The position numbers were made by a program, and so were the translations under genes. 64,000 bases of DNA, taken from Lachnospiraceae bacterium (lineage in GTDB: Bacteria; Bacillota_A; Clostridia; Lachnospirales; Lachnospiraceae). The notes under the pieces were generated by a model, which did no database searches, was not told where the DNA came from, and saw only the letters and a list, made by a program, of their open reading frames with translations. This document shows, in pieces, positions 8,951-17,138 of this stretch (position 1 is the stretch's first letter; each line of letters starts with the position of its first letter). The stretch is taken from the NCBI GenBank assembly GCA_024689605.1, contig JAILDD010000170.1, positions 1-64,000 of the forward strand, read 5' to 3'.

Positions 8951-9334
8951 TCATGAGTCCATCATACCATCAGCATCTATATCTATGCCGTTGCCGATAT
9001 CCAGCATGTTGACAGTACGTCTCTTTATCCTTGCCTTTTCGGAAGCCTCAAGGATAAAATCCTTTATCTGCTGAGCATTTTTTACATGGCTGATATACAG
9101 CTCCTTGTCCGTGGTATCTCCCGTAAAACATTTCACGGTACCGAGCCCCATCATTCTCTCCCCCAGGGATCTTATGAGTTCCACATCCTGCACCTTGTAC
9201 ATATAGCAGTCATTCTGTGTTTTCTTCAAAACCCCTGCATCTATCCTGATAAGGTCATCCTTTATCGTATAAGTAGTAAATGTCCAGGGCAGTCCCAGAA
9301 ACATAAGCCTTTTTTTCTCACGATATTCTGCCAT
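8951..9334 (-). CDS. Small bacterial PH-like domain protein
   Basis: A 127-aa soluble protein resembling bacterial pleckstrin-homology (DUF304/YdbT-like) domains: a beta-rich body (FLGLPWTFTTYTIKDDLIRI, then NDCYMYKVQDVELIRS) and a C-terminal helix. The family often shows the D-V-xx-V pattern seen here in KVQDVELI. It lacks the membrane segments found in many relatives. A longer frame reaches 9451, but GGAGG lies 6 nt before the ATG at 9334, so the shorter start is chosen. It is 1 bp upstream of folC and heads the folate operon. Its function is unknown and nothing in it suggests a folate enzyme. Confidence 0.7.
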   Translation of the reverse strand: MAEYREKKRLMFLGLPWTFTTYTIKDDLIRIDAGVLKKTQNDCYMYKVQDVELIRSLGERMMGLGTVKCFTGDTTDKELYISHVKNAQQIKDFILEASEKARIKRRTVNMLDIGNGIDIDADGMMDS

Positions 9335-9390
9335 GCTCAGCCTCCATACTTTGCTGTATATTATGATTAACTTGCCCAAATATCTTTTTT

Positions 9391-9430
9391 GATTCACACG
9401 GATTGTTCCGTGCTGGGCACTCCCACAATC
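9391..9430. repeat. Palindromic repeat, copy 1
   Basis: A 40-bp element matching 32 of 40 positions of the copy at 52731-52770. Outer arms are gattgt/acaatc and inner arms gtgc/gcac around a tgg loop. The inner arm differs from copy 2 by a paired change (T-A here, C-G there), so pairing is preserved. Confidence 0.65.
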
Positions 9431-9433
9431 CTT

Positions 9434-9466
9434 TTCTCCCACTGCAAGCAAGCTTGCGTGCGAGAA
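9434..9466. repeat. Long near-perfect hairpin
   Basis: Arms 9434-9449 (ttctcccactgcaagc) and 9452-9466 (gcttgcgtgcgagaa) pair with one mismatch and one bulge. It lies inside the inverted-repeat block upstream of the PH-domain gene and downstream of the PilZ gene. It may end PilZ transcription, but no T-tract follows directly. Confidence 0.5.
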
Positions 9467-9490
9467 AGAACTTTCGGCTGGTTAATCATA

Positions 9491-10147
9491 TTATTTAGGC
9501 ATATACTGTTCATTATCATTTTCGTCCCTCTTAAGTGAAAGGCGTGTCAGGTATTCCATAATCTCCTGGTTCTGTTCCGGCGAACGACAGCCATAAAGTA
9601 CATACTGGTCAGTCCGCTCCTTGCGGATTATCTTACCCTTCATGCGGATCTGCTGCCCGCCCCTGTCGTTAAACGTACATGTCACCCCGGTTCCCATGGT
9701 GATCTGCACACGCTTTTTGGGATCCATTACAAAAGCAAAACCGCTGGGACTCACATCCTTAAGTGTAGTGAACACCTGATCCACAACACCCTCAATGTTG
9801 AATACTGCAGGCTGCCATACATAGGTACGCTTCTCACCACGCCTGTTCTCTATACCGGTAGTCATAGAGCTTACGATCCTGTGATATACCAGGCCGTCTT
9901 TTCTGACTGTGGCAATGTGACAGTTTTTAAAAGTCCAGTTATTCCCTTCAGCATCTGTTGCCTGCAAATGGATACGTATGTTTTCCCCCGCAAAATTCAC
10001 CCTGACGCCTTTATGCATAAAAGGGATCACAAGCAGCCCCTTATTACCGGACTGCATGACACGTGAAACAAACTTGGCCTGCATATCGCCGCCATTATTC
10101 ACAGTAATCTGTACTTTTGTTCCCATCGAGATATCAGCAAAATTCAT
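9491..10147 (-). CDS. PilZ-domain protein, YcgR-like
   Basis: Probable c-di-GMP receptor. The 218-aa protein has an N-terminal beta domain (1-105) resembling the YcgR/PilZN flagellar-brake domain, then a PilZ domain with both ligand motifs: ENRRGEKRTYV (the RxxxR arm) and LKDVSPSGFAFVM (the D/NxSxxG motif). YcgR-like proteins slow the flagellar motor or control surface behaviour when c-di-GMP rises (family knowledge). No ribosome binding site precedes the ATG; instead a TAAAAT box sits 6 nt upstream, which suggests a very short leader. It is probably transcribed alone, ending in the structured 9362-9490 block. Confidence 0.85.
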   Translation of the reverse strand: MNFADISMGTKVQITVNNGGDMQAKFVSRVMQSGNKGLLVIPFMHKGVRVNFAGENIRIHLQATDAEGNNWTFKNCHIATVRKDGLVYHRIVSSMTTGIENRRGEKRTYVWQPAVFNIEGVVDQVFTTLKDVSPSGFAFVMDPKKRVQITMGTGVTCTFNDRGGQQIRMKGKIIRKERTDQYVLYGCRSPEQNQEIMEYLTRLSLKRDENDNEQYMPK

Positions 10148-10153
10148 AGTGCT

Positions 10154-10159
10154 ATTTTA
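10154..10159 (-). promoter_or_regulatory. -10-like box abutting PilZ start
   Basis: TAAAAT on the minus strand, within TGATAAAATA, ends 6 nt before the PilZ ATG. A transcript starting at the usual distance would begin at or near the start codon. No good -35 is seen; TTCTGA at a 16-bp spacing is a weak candidate. Confidence 0.4.
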
Positions 10160-10192
10160 TCACAATCCATGTAAATCAGAACGATACTTTTA

Positions 10193-10221
10193 GCAAATTA
10201 ATCATAATCTGATTATTTTGC
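10193..10221. repeat. Hairpin across glgB stop codon
   Basis: Arms gcaaattaatca (10193-10204) and tgattattttgc (10210-10221) match at 11 of 12 positions around a 5-nt loop. The glgB stop codon lies inside one arm. There is no clear T-tract after it on the minus strand. Confidence 0.5.
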
Positions 10222-12090
10222 AGTCACCTTATATATCCTTGCTTCGAAGGCGTCAATATCCGTTTTTATGATACCTTCTTTTGAATTAAGCTTCTGCACT
10301 TTCTTTGCTTTTGTACCACCGTAGGCTTTCCAGTTGGTATCTGCCACAAGCTCCCACTTTTCGTCTTTTATCTTCGGAGCCTTTTTAGCTTTCTTTGTTT
10401 TTTCATCAGGAGCATCAGATTTTTCCTCATCCTTCTCTTCCGGAAGCTTTACCGCAGTAAACTCAAAATCTTCAACAGCCTTATCCGAGAAATTAAGCAC
10501 TGCCGCATATCCACCCTTTTTGTCATTCCTCTTCATTACGAACAGTACCCTGCCATCCTGTTCGCAGTGCAGCCATTCGAACTGACCCGGCTCATATTCA
10601 TCCTCATAAAAGGCGGGATTTTCCGTATATAATTTATTCAGTTCACAGAGCAGCGCATACAGTCCTTTATTCCTGGCATTTTTTAAAAGATCAAATTCTA
10701 CTTCCCGGCTTTCTTTCCACTCGGTCTCTTCTCCGACTTCATTTCCCATGAACTGCAGCTTCTTACCGGGATGCATCATCATATAAACATAGTACGCCCT
10801 TAACTGTGCAAACTTTTCTTCCTCGGTTCCCGGGATCTTATTCAATATGGTGCCGCGTCCTCCCACCACTTCATCATGTGAAAGTGAAAGGATAAAACGC
10901 TCATTATAGAAATACCACATTGAGAAAGTCATCTTATGATACTCCCTTGTCCTTGCTTCAGGATCGAGCCCCATAAAATACAAGCTGTCATACATCCATC
11001 CCATATCCCATTTGTAGTCAAAACCAAGACCTCCGTCCTCTATAGGCTTTGTTACGCCTCCCTGCCATGATGAGGAGTCTTCTGCAAAAAGGATCACATC
11101 AGGATACATTTCCTTAAGCTTCTTATTCAAAGTCCTGATAAAATGACGTCCTGATCCATTCTCACCGCGATTCTCCTCGCCACCGTTATATATAAGACAG
11201 CTCACAGCATCTGTCCGCAATCCGTCAAAGTGGAATTCCTTTATCCAGTAATTTGCTGCAGACATAAGGAAGCTGGAAACTTCGCCCCTGGCATGATTGA
11301 ATATGCAGGTTCCCCACTGGCTGCCCATCTGTTCATTTTCGTAAAGGGGCGTGGAATCATATCTCTTCAGCGCGAAATCATCCACCGCAAAATGTACAGG
11401 CACATAGTCCATTATCACACCTATGCCGGCTTTATGGCATTCATTTATAAAATACTTAAGGTCATCGGAATTGCCATACCTGCATGTAGGTGCAAAGAAG
11501 CCGGTAACCTGATAGCCCCAGGATCCGTCAAAGGGATACTCGCAAAGCGGCATAAGCTCAATATGCGTAAAACCGCTTTTTTTCACATGTTCCGTAACAG
11601 GCTTTGCAAGTTCCCGGTAGTTAAACCATCCGTTTTCCTTATCCTTGGGATTCCTCTTAAAAGCTCCCATATGCATCTCATATACAGCCATAGGACCATC
11701 GATGCAGAGGCTCCTTTTTTTCATCCACTCATCATCATCAAAAACAAATCCCTTTGATGAACTGATCTTTGATGCGCTTCCGGGACGAAGCTCTGCCTCA
11801 AAGGCATAGGGATCAGCATGTTCCATACGATAACCGTTTGCACCGTAGATAACATACTTATACATCATCCCCGGCTTTGCCTTTTTCGACTCAAAGCTCC
11901 ATATACCTCTGCCATCCCTTGTCATAGGCTCTTCCTGCCAGGAATTGAACTCGCCGAATATATTCACTCCGGAAGCAGCCGGTGCATAGGTCCTGAATAC
12001 AGTCCCTGACTTACCCGCATGCGCTCCCAGATACTCATATGCATCAGTACATGTTCCCTCGTAAAATCCCTTAAGTTCCTCTTTTTTCAT
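10213..12090 (-). CDS. glgB: 1,4-alpha-glucan branching enzyme
   Basis: Introduces alpha-1,6 branches into glycogen. The 625-aa protein has a CBM48 domain (about 20-115) and a GH13 barrel with all four regions: DYVPVHF (228-234), GLRTDAVS (290-297, nucleophile D294), LFAEDSSSW (334-342, acid/base E337) and LSLSHDEVVGG (401-411, D406). The long N1 domain of some GlgB proteins is absent. A Lys/Glu-rich insertion (about residues 555-590) interrupts the C-terminal beta domain. GGAGG precedes the ATG. It is the last gene of a long co-directional run and ends in a hairpin overlapping its stop codon. Confidence 0.95.
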   Translation of the reverse strand: MKKEELKGFYEGTCTDAYEYLGAHAGKSGTVFRTYAPAASGVNIFGEFNSWQEEPMTRDGRGIWSFESKKAKPGMMYKYVIYGANGYRMEHADPYAFEAELRPGSASKISSSKGFVFDDDEWMKKRSLCIDGPMAVYEMHMGAFKRNPKDKENGWFNYRELAKPVTEHVKKSGFTHIELMPLCEYPFDGSWGYQVTGFFAPTCRYGNSDDLKYFINECHKAGIGVIMDYVPVHFAVDDFALKRYDSTPLYENEQMGSQWGTCIFNHARGEVSSFLMSAANYWIKEFHFDGLRTDAVSCLIYNGGEENRGENGSGRHFIRTLNKKLKEMYPDVILFAEDSSSWQGGVTKPIEDGGLGFDYKWDMGWMYDSLYFMGLDPEARTREYHKMTFSMWYFYNERFILSLSHDEVVGGRGTILNKIPGTEEEKFAQLRAYYVYMMMHPGKKLQFMGNEVGEETEWKESREVEFDLLKNARNKGLYALLCELNKLYTENPAFYEDEYEPGQFEWLHCEQDGRVLFVMKRNDKKGGYAAVLNFSDKAVEDFEFTAVKLPEEKDEEKSDAPDEKTKKAKKAPKIKDEKWELVADTNWKAYGGTKAKKVQKLNSKEGIIKTDIDAFEARIYKVTAK

Positions 12091-12101
12091 AGTGCCTCCG
12101 T

Positions 12102-13040
12102 TTAGTCATTATTTATAGTTACAAAGCCCACCCGGACATTATTCCACAATTCATCATTAACCGTTATGGAATAATTACCCAGCAGGTCTGTATAATAGCT
12201 TCCGCCTATATCATAATATTTAGTTACCGCCTCAAGCACGTTTGCTGCATCACCGTTCTCCACATCATTCTCAGCTAAGGACCTCATATAAGCGTGAGCC
12301 GTATACTCCCTTTCAACCATTTCCTTCATCAGGTTCTCATCTAGTCCTGTATTTTTTTTTGCCTTTTCTGTTAATTCCGAATACATTTTTTCAGCATCAT
12401 ACTCTGCGTCCGCAAGTTCGTCACGTCCAAGAGTAAAGCCGTTTTTTTCTGCCTCAATACCATAAAGTGTATCCCTTATACAGTAGTCAAGAGCTGCATC
12501 ACGAGCCAGGTCGGAAACATATCCCGAATTGCTGCCATCCCGGTTCATATACAGATTCCAGTAGGCCTTCGGATCATCCGCATCATAATTCAGTGCCGTT
12601 ATATTGCCCTCTGTTTCAGCTTTGCAGATATAGTAACCAAGCTCCTTTAATGTTACCTCCGCCTTGCCTAAAGCATTATCCGCTTCTGCATCACCGTCAG
12701 GACTTTGTGATGTTCCAGCTTGTTCTATACTTACTATAACACTGTCAGTATGTGCTGATGTATCAAGCTTTATCGCCCTTCTGTACAGCAGGGTGGCTAT
12801 CATAACGATAGCAACACTGAATATAATAGGTCTGTAAAGCTTTATCATGCGTCCGGGTCTAGCGGCACCGGTCATTCCGCTCTTTGCGACCTCCGGCTTT
12901 ATATCACCGTATAAGCTGTCCCTTATATTGCGGCCGGTCCTTGGCGACTTCCCGTCCCTGATATAACGGAACGTATATTCCGTATCGTTTACCGGCTCAC
13001 TCTGTTCCCTGCTTTTTCCTTTTTCGATCACATCTATCAT
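12102..13040 (-). CDS. Membrane-anchored extracytoplasmic protein, SurA-N-like
   Basis: A 312-aa protein with a basic cytoplasmic N-terminus (1-68), one membrane segment (about 70-86, IIFSVAIVMIATLLY) and an outer-face domain. The distal part (about 125-295) is helical, with the pattern LDYCIRDTLYGIEAEKNGFTL followed by charged helices, resembling the chaperone-like N-terminal region of SurA/PrsA-type foldases. No parvulin catalytic domain is evident. It lies between an ABC exporter pair (23 bp) and glgB (11 bp). A role in folding or sorting exported protein is inferred only from this weak resemblance. Confidence 0.6.
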   Translation of the reverse strand: MIDVIEKGKSREQSEPVNDTEYTFRYIRDGKSPRTGRNIRDSLYGDIKPEVAKSGMTGAARPGRMIKLYRPIIFSVAIVMIATLLYRRAIKLDTSAHTDSVIVSIEQAGTSQSPDGDAEADNALGKAEVTLKELGYYICKAETEGNITALNYDADDPKAYWNLYMNRDGSNSGYVSDLARDAALDYCIRDTLYGIEAEKNGFTLGRDELADAEYDAEKMYSELTEKAKKNTGLDENLMKEMVEREYTAHAYMRSLAENDVENGDAANVLEAVTKYYDIGGSYYTDLLGNYSITVNDELWNNVRVGFVTINND

Positions 13041-13063
13041 ACTAACAATTCTTTCAGTTACCT

Positions 13064-14836
13064 TTAATGTGCAAACTGACTGGTATACAATGTCTTATAA
13101 AAGCCGCCTGCCGACAGCAGCTCCTTGTGTTTTCCCTGCTCTATTATATTGCCATCCCGCATGACCAGTATGCAGTCAGCATTTTTAATGGTAGACAGTC
13201 TGTGTGCCACAATAAAGCTGGTACGCCCCTTCATCATCTCCGCAAAAGCATCCTGTATCTTTAGTTCTGTCCTGGTATCTATTGAGCTGGTAGCTTCATC
13301 AAGTATGAGCATAGGAGGAAGGGTAAGCATCACCCTGGATATACATATAAGCTGCTTCTGTCCCTGGGACAGTGCCCCGCCATCCTCACCAATCACCGTA
13401 TCATATCCGTGCTCAAGCTGCTTTATAAATGAATGGGCGTGGGAATTCCTGCAGGCCCGTACCATCTCCTCATCATCTGCTTCAGGCTTCCCCATGATTA
13501 TATTCTCCCTGATGGTTCCGGGCTTAAGCCAGGTATCCTGAAGGACCATGCCGTACTCTTTTCTAAGAGCGCTTTTTTCCACATCCATTATATCAGTACC
13601 GTCTATAATAATCTTTCCGGAATCCACATCATAGAAACGCATCAGCAGATTTATCAGTGTGGTCTTGCCGCAGCCCGTGGGGCCAACTATCGCATATCTC
13701 TCCCCGGGATGCACATGGATATTTACATTTTTCAGCAGCTCCTTATTTTTATCGTATGAAAAAGATACATCCTTTAGTTCTATGTCACCTTTTGTGGAAA
13801 GCTCCGCGAGCAGCTCCCGACTGTCTTCATCCGTTTTTTCATCTATAAGTTCAAATAAACGTCCGGCACAGGCAAGGGCATTCTGAAGTTCCGTAACCAC
13901 CCCTGATATTTCATTAAAAGGCTTGGTGTACTGATTTGCATATCCTAAAAAAGCGGTCAGTGCACCAACGCTCATTTCGCCGCCAATGACAAGTAATGCG
14001 CCAAATATAGCCACACAGGCATATATCATGTTGTTGATAAACCTTGTGGACGGATTAGTGAGGGATGAGACAAATGTTGCCCTTAAAGAAGCCTTTGCCA
14101 GCCCTTCATTATTTGCTTCAAACGCTTCCGCTGCTTCCCCCTCTGCCAAGAAAGCTATCATTAGCTTTTCCTGCTCTATCATTTCAGTAATGATCGATGT
14201 CTGCTCACCGCGCTTCTCCGACTGCTCCTTAAAAAACCTGAAGGATGATGAAGCAATGAAAGAAGCCACAAGAATGGAAAGCGGTGTCATCACCACTACT
14301 AAAACAGTGATCCTTAAGTCTATGGTAAGCATCATCACAAGGGTTCCTATTATAGTGATGAGACCAGTGAAGAACTGCGTAAATCCCAGCAGCAGTCCGT
14401 CAGAAAACTGATCCGCATCTGAAATCACCCTGTTCACGGTCTCTCCCGTACGGTGTGAGTCATGGTATGCAATAGAAAGCGAATTTATCTTTTTTATGGA
14501 ATCGTTTCTTATATCCCGTACCGTGCTGTACGCCACATGGTTGTTGCAGGCATTGGTTATCCACTGTGATATGGCACACAGGGCGATTATGGCCGCCATC
14601 TCCAGCAGTATAAGTTTTAACCCCTCAAAATCAACCTGCCCCTTTGTCACAATAAGATCTACAGCGCTTCCCGTTAGCACCGGAAGGTAAAGTGACAGTA
14701 CTGAGGATATCCCCGCAAAAACAAATGCTGTGATCAGGAAAAATATGTACCTGCGCAGATAATGCAGGATTCGTCTTATGATTCTGAGATTTTCCCCTGT
14801 CGTATTTTTTTTCTGCAGTTTTTTTAAATCTTTCAT
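13064..14836 (-). CDS. ABC exporter subunit with consensus catalytic site (pair 1)
   Basis: Half-transporter of the type IV exporter family: six membrane segments (about 20-310), then a nucleotide-binding domain. Visible motifs are Walker A GPTGCGKTT, signature ALSQGQKQL, Walker B MLILDEATSSID with the catalytic Glu, and the switch His in VAHRLSTI. The LSQGQ signature is non-canonical (LSGGQ is usual). Together with the next gene (9 bp away), which has a degenerate Walker B, it makes a heterodimer with one active and one degenerate ATP site, as in BmrCD or TM287/288. Substrate is unknown; multidrug or lipid export is possible. Confidence 0.88.
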   Translation of the reverse strand: MKDLKKLQKKNTTGENLRIIRRILHYLRRYIFFLITAFVFAGISSVLSLYLPVLTGSAVDLIVTKGQVDFEGLKLILLEMAAIIALCAISQWITNACNNHVAYSTVRDIRNDSIKKINSLSIAYHDSHRTGETVNRVISDADQFSDGLLLGFTQFFTGLITIIGTLVMMLTIDLRITVLVVVMTPLSILVASFIASSSFRFFKEQSEKRGEQTSIITEMIEQEKLMIAFLAEGEAAEAFEANNEGLAKASLRATFVSSLTNPSTRFINNMIYACVAIFGALLVIGGEMSVGALTAFLGYANQYTKPFNEISGVVTELQNALACAGRLFELIDEKTDEDSRELLAELSTKGDIELKDVSFSYDKNKELLKNVNIHVHPGERYAIVGPTGCGKTTLINLLMRFYDVDSGKIIIDGTDIMDVEKSALRKEYGMVLQDTWLKPGTIRENIIMGKPEADDEEMVRACRNSHAHSFIKQLEHGYDTVIGEDGGALSQGQKQLICISRVMLTLPPMLILDEATSSIDTRTELKIQDAFAEMMKGRTSFIVAHRLSTIKNADCILVMRDGNIIEQGKHKELLSAGGFYKTLYTSQFAH

Positions 14837-14845
14837 ACTCTTACT

Positions 14846-16555
14846 TTAATTCTGTGACTCATATATTTCCCTGTAGACAGCGCAGCTTTCCAGTAGTTCT
14901 TCATGGGTGCCCTGCCCTACTGTCCTGCCTTCATCCAGAACTATTATCTTGTCTGCGTGCATTATTGATGCTGTCCGCTGTGAGACAATAAACACCGTAG
15001 GCGACGTTTTCATTTCTTTCAGATTTTTCCTGAGGGCCGCATCCGTAGCATAATCAAGGGCAGATGTGCTGTCATCAAGTATCAATATCCCCGGCTTCTT
15101 AAGAAGTGCCCTTGCAATGCACAGCCGCTGTCTCTGACCGCCCGAAAAATCTGTTCCATCATGGGACACCTCATAATCCAGTGCGCCGTCCTTGCCCTTA
15201 ACTATCTCATAGGCCTCTGCTGTTTTCAATGCATCATAAATATCATCATCTGAAATACCTGCAGAGCCAAGCGTCATATTTTTCCTTATGCTTCCCGAAA
15301 TCAATACTGATTTCTGCGGTACAACTGCAATCCTTTTTCTCAGGGCACTGTACCTGTAGTCCCTTACATCTGTACCGTCCACCTTTACACTTCCGTCACA
15401 CACATCATAAAACCTTGATATAAGATTAATAAGTGTTGTCTTTCCGGAACCCGTACCTCCTATCACCCCTACAGTCTCTCCCGGCATCACTGAAAATGAT
15501 ATTCCCTCCAGGGCCTTTTCATTTGAATTTCCATACCTTAATGAACAGTCTTCAAAGTCAACCCTGCAGGCATTACCGGACCATTCTTTATCAAATGTAC
15601 CTTCCGTCATTGACGACTTTGTATTCAGTAATGTTGCTATCCTGTCCGCGCAGGCCAGTGATTTTGACATCAGCACAATCATATTTGCAAGCTTAATAAG
15701 CTCCACAAGTATCTGAGACATGTAATTTATAAGGGCAACAACAGAACCCTGGGTGAGTGTACCTGCATCCACGCTCACTGCCCCACTCCATATGAGCCAT
15801 ACAGCCGCCCCGTTTATCATTACAAATGTCACTGGATTCATCAGCGCTGATATTTTCCCTGTTTTCAGCTGAAGCTGCACAAGGCTGCCATTTGCATCCG
15901 TAAACTCTTTTTCCATGCTTTTTTCCAGGCCAAAAGCGCGGATGACCCGGACACCGTTTAATGAACTCCTGAGGGATAATGTGACATTATCCAGCTTTCC
16001 CTGAACACTTTTATGCATCGGTGCGGTAATAAACATCACTCCATATACCACTACGGCCAGAAGAAGTACTGTAAGCACAAATATCCCTGCAGCCTTCAGG
16101 TCAATAAAGAAAGACATGATGACTGCGCCGAATACAACAAAGGGGGATCTAAGCAGCAGACGCAGGCTCATATTTATCCCGTTCTGCAGAGTATTTATAT
16201 CCCCGGTCATTCTTGTGATCATTGTGGATGTACCGATGTTATCAATCTCAGAATAAGATAGAGACATTATGTTTCTGAACACATCACGTTTGATAGCCGC
16301 AGACGCAAAAACTGCTGCCTTTGCAGAAAAATACTGGGCAGCCAGCGAGCACACAAGTCCGATCAGACCAAGAGCCACCATCATGACACCGTTCTTTATG
16401 ATGCAGCCCGCATCCTTATCCGTCACGCCTATATCTATCATCCGGCGTACCAGTAAAGGAATAAAAAGCTCAAATGAGGCTTCAAGCAGTTTGAACAACG
16501 GCCCAAGCACACATTCGAGCTTATAGTTTTTCAGATATTTTAATAAGTATTTCAA
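14846..16555 (-). CDS. ABC exporter subunit with degenerate catalytic site (pair 1)
   Basis: 569-aa half-transporter: six membrane segments, then an ATPase domain with Walker A GGTGSGKTT, signature FSGGQRQRL and Walker B ILILDDSTSALD. The residue after the Walker B Asp is Asp rather than the catalytic Glu, and the switch position reads VSQRTASI, with Gln in place of His. These changes mark the degenerate partner of a heterodimeric exporter; its canonical SGGQ completes the active site of the 590-aa partner. Its ATG overlaps the stop of the upstream DJ-1-family gene by 4 bp, so the two are translationally coupled. Confidence 0.88.
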   Translation of the reverse strand: MKYLLKYLKNYKLECVLGPLFKLLEASFELFIPLLVRRMIDIGVTDKDAGCIIKNGVMMVALGLIGLVCSLAAQYFSAKAAVFASAAIKRDVFRNIMSLSYSEIDNIGTSTMITRMTGDINTLQNGINMSLRLLLRSPFVVFGAVIMSFFIDLKAAGIFVLTVLLLAVVVYGVMFITAPMHKSVQGKLDNVTLSLRSSLNGVRVIRAFGLEKSMEKEFTDANGSLVQLQLKTGKISALMNPVTFVMINGAAVWLIWSGAVSVDAGTLTQGSVVALINYMSQILVELIKLANMIVLMSKSLACADRIATLLNTKSSMTEGTFDKEWSGNACRVDFEDCSLRYGNSNEKALEGISFSVMPGETVGVIGGTGSGKTTLINLISRFYDVCDGSVKVDGTDVRDYRYSALRKRIAVVPQKSVLISGSIRKNMTLGSAGISDDDIYDALKTAEAYEIVKGKDGALDYEVSHDGTDFSGGQRQRLCIARALLKKPGILILDDSTSALDYATDAALRKNLKEMKTSPTVFIVSQRTASIMHADKIIVLDEGRTVGQGTHEELLESCAVYREIYESQN

Positions 16556-17106
16556 AATCCGGGCACCATTACGGAAGCAGCTATTCTGTCAGCATTAGTC
16601 TTATCCGTAAGCACTTCAAGAAGCTTTAATCCAAATTCAACACTTGTGCCCATTCCCCTGGAAGTTATTATATTTCCGGATACAACAACACTGTCTGTAA
16701 GCTTGTTTGCGCCCTCGAGCGCAGCTTCCATTCCGCCGTAACAGGTTGCATCATGTCCTTTAAGTATTCCCATTCTTCCGAGTATGGTAGGTGCAGCGCA
16801 TATGGCTGCGATAAATTTACCGGATCCGTTAAACTCAGCAATCTTATCAGTCAGTGCTTTACACGCTTCAAGATTCTGATGACCCAGCTTTCCTCCGGGA
16901 AGAACTATCATATCCACGCTGTCGAAATCAAGCTCTGAGATCTTTATATCCGCTTTGATGTCGATATTGTGGGAACCGTGTATCGTAAGGTCATCACCTA
17001 CAGAAACGGTAACCGTATCAATACCGCCCCTGCGAAGTATATCGACAGGTGTCAGTGCTTCTATCTCTTCAAACCCGTCTGCAAAGAAAATTGCCACTCT
17101 GCTCAT
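16552..17106 (-). CDS. DJ-1/PfpI (YajL/ThiJ) family protein
   Basis: 184-aa member of the DJ-1 superfamily. The conserved nucleophilic Cys is C103 in FIAAICAAPTIL, and the partner Glu is E14 in FFADGFEEIEAL. MIVLPGG and VVSGNIITSRGMGTS are further family signatures. Relatives act as small chaperones, in oxidative stress protection or as glyoxalase-like/deglycase enzymes; which applies here cannot be decided from sequence. It lies between dapL (32 bp) and the exporter pair (4-bp overlap). Confidence 0.9.
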   Translation of the reverse strand: MSRVAIFFADGFEEIEALTPVDILRRGGIDTVTVSVGDDLTIHGSHNIDIKADIKISELDFDSVDMIVLPGGKLGHQNLEACKALTDKIAEFNGSGKFIAAICAAPTILGRMGILKGHDATCYGGMEAALEGANKLTDSVVVSGNIITSRGMGTSVEFGLKLLEVLTDKTNADRIAASVMVPGF

Positions 17107-17138
17107 ATGATGCTCCTTTCGAATAATATACTTAAAAA

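Larger units (their letters stand above)
9362..9490. repeat. Candidate MITE-like block with terminal inverted repeats
   Basis: Perfect 10-bp inverted repeats, tatgattaac (9362-9371) and gttaatcata (9481-9490), bound a block of 129 bp that fills most of the gap between the PilZ and PH-domain genes. Complementarity continues imperfectly inward (ttgcc against ggctg). Two further hairpins are nested inside (9391-9430 and 9434-9466). The right end touches the PilZ stop codon. No transposase is encoded. A multi-hairpin RNA leader for the folate operon is the alternative reading. Confidence 0.5.

Noticed and set aside
9335..9490. Riboswitch (for example THF riboswitch) upstream of the folate operon
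   Set aside because: I find no THF or other known riboswitch signature; the gap is explained by inverted repeats. A covariance search would be decisive.
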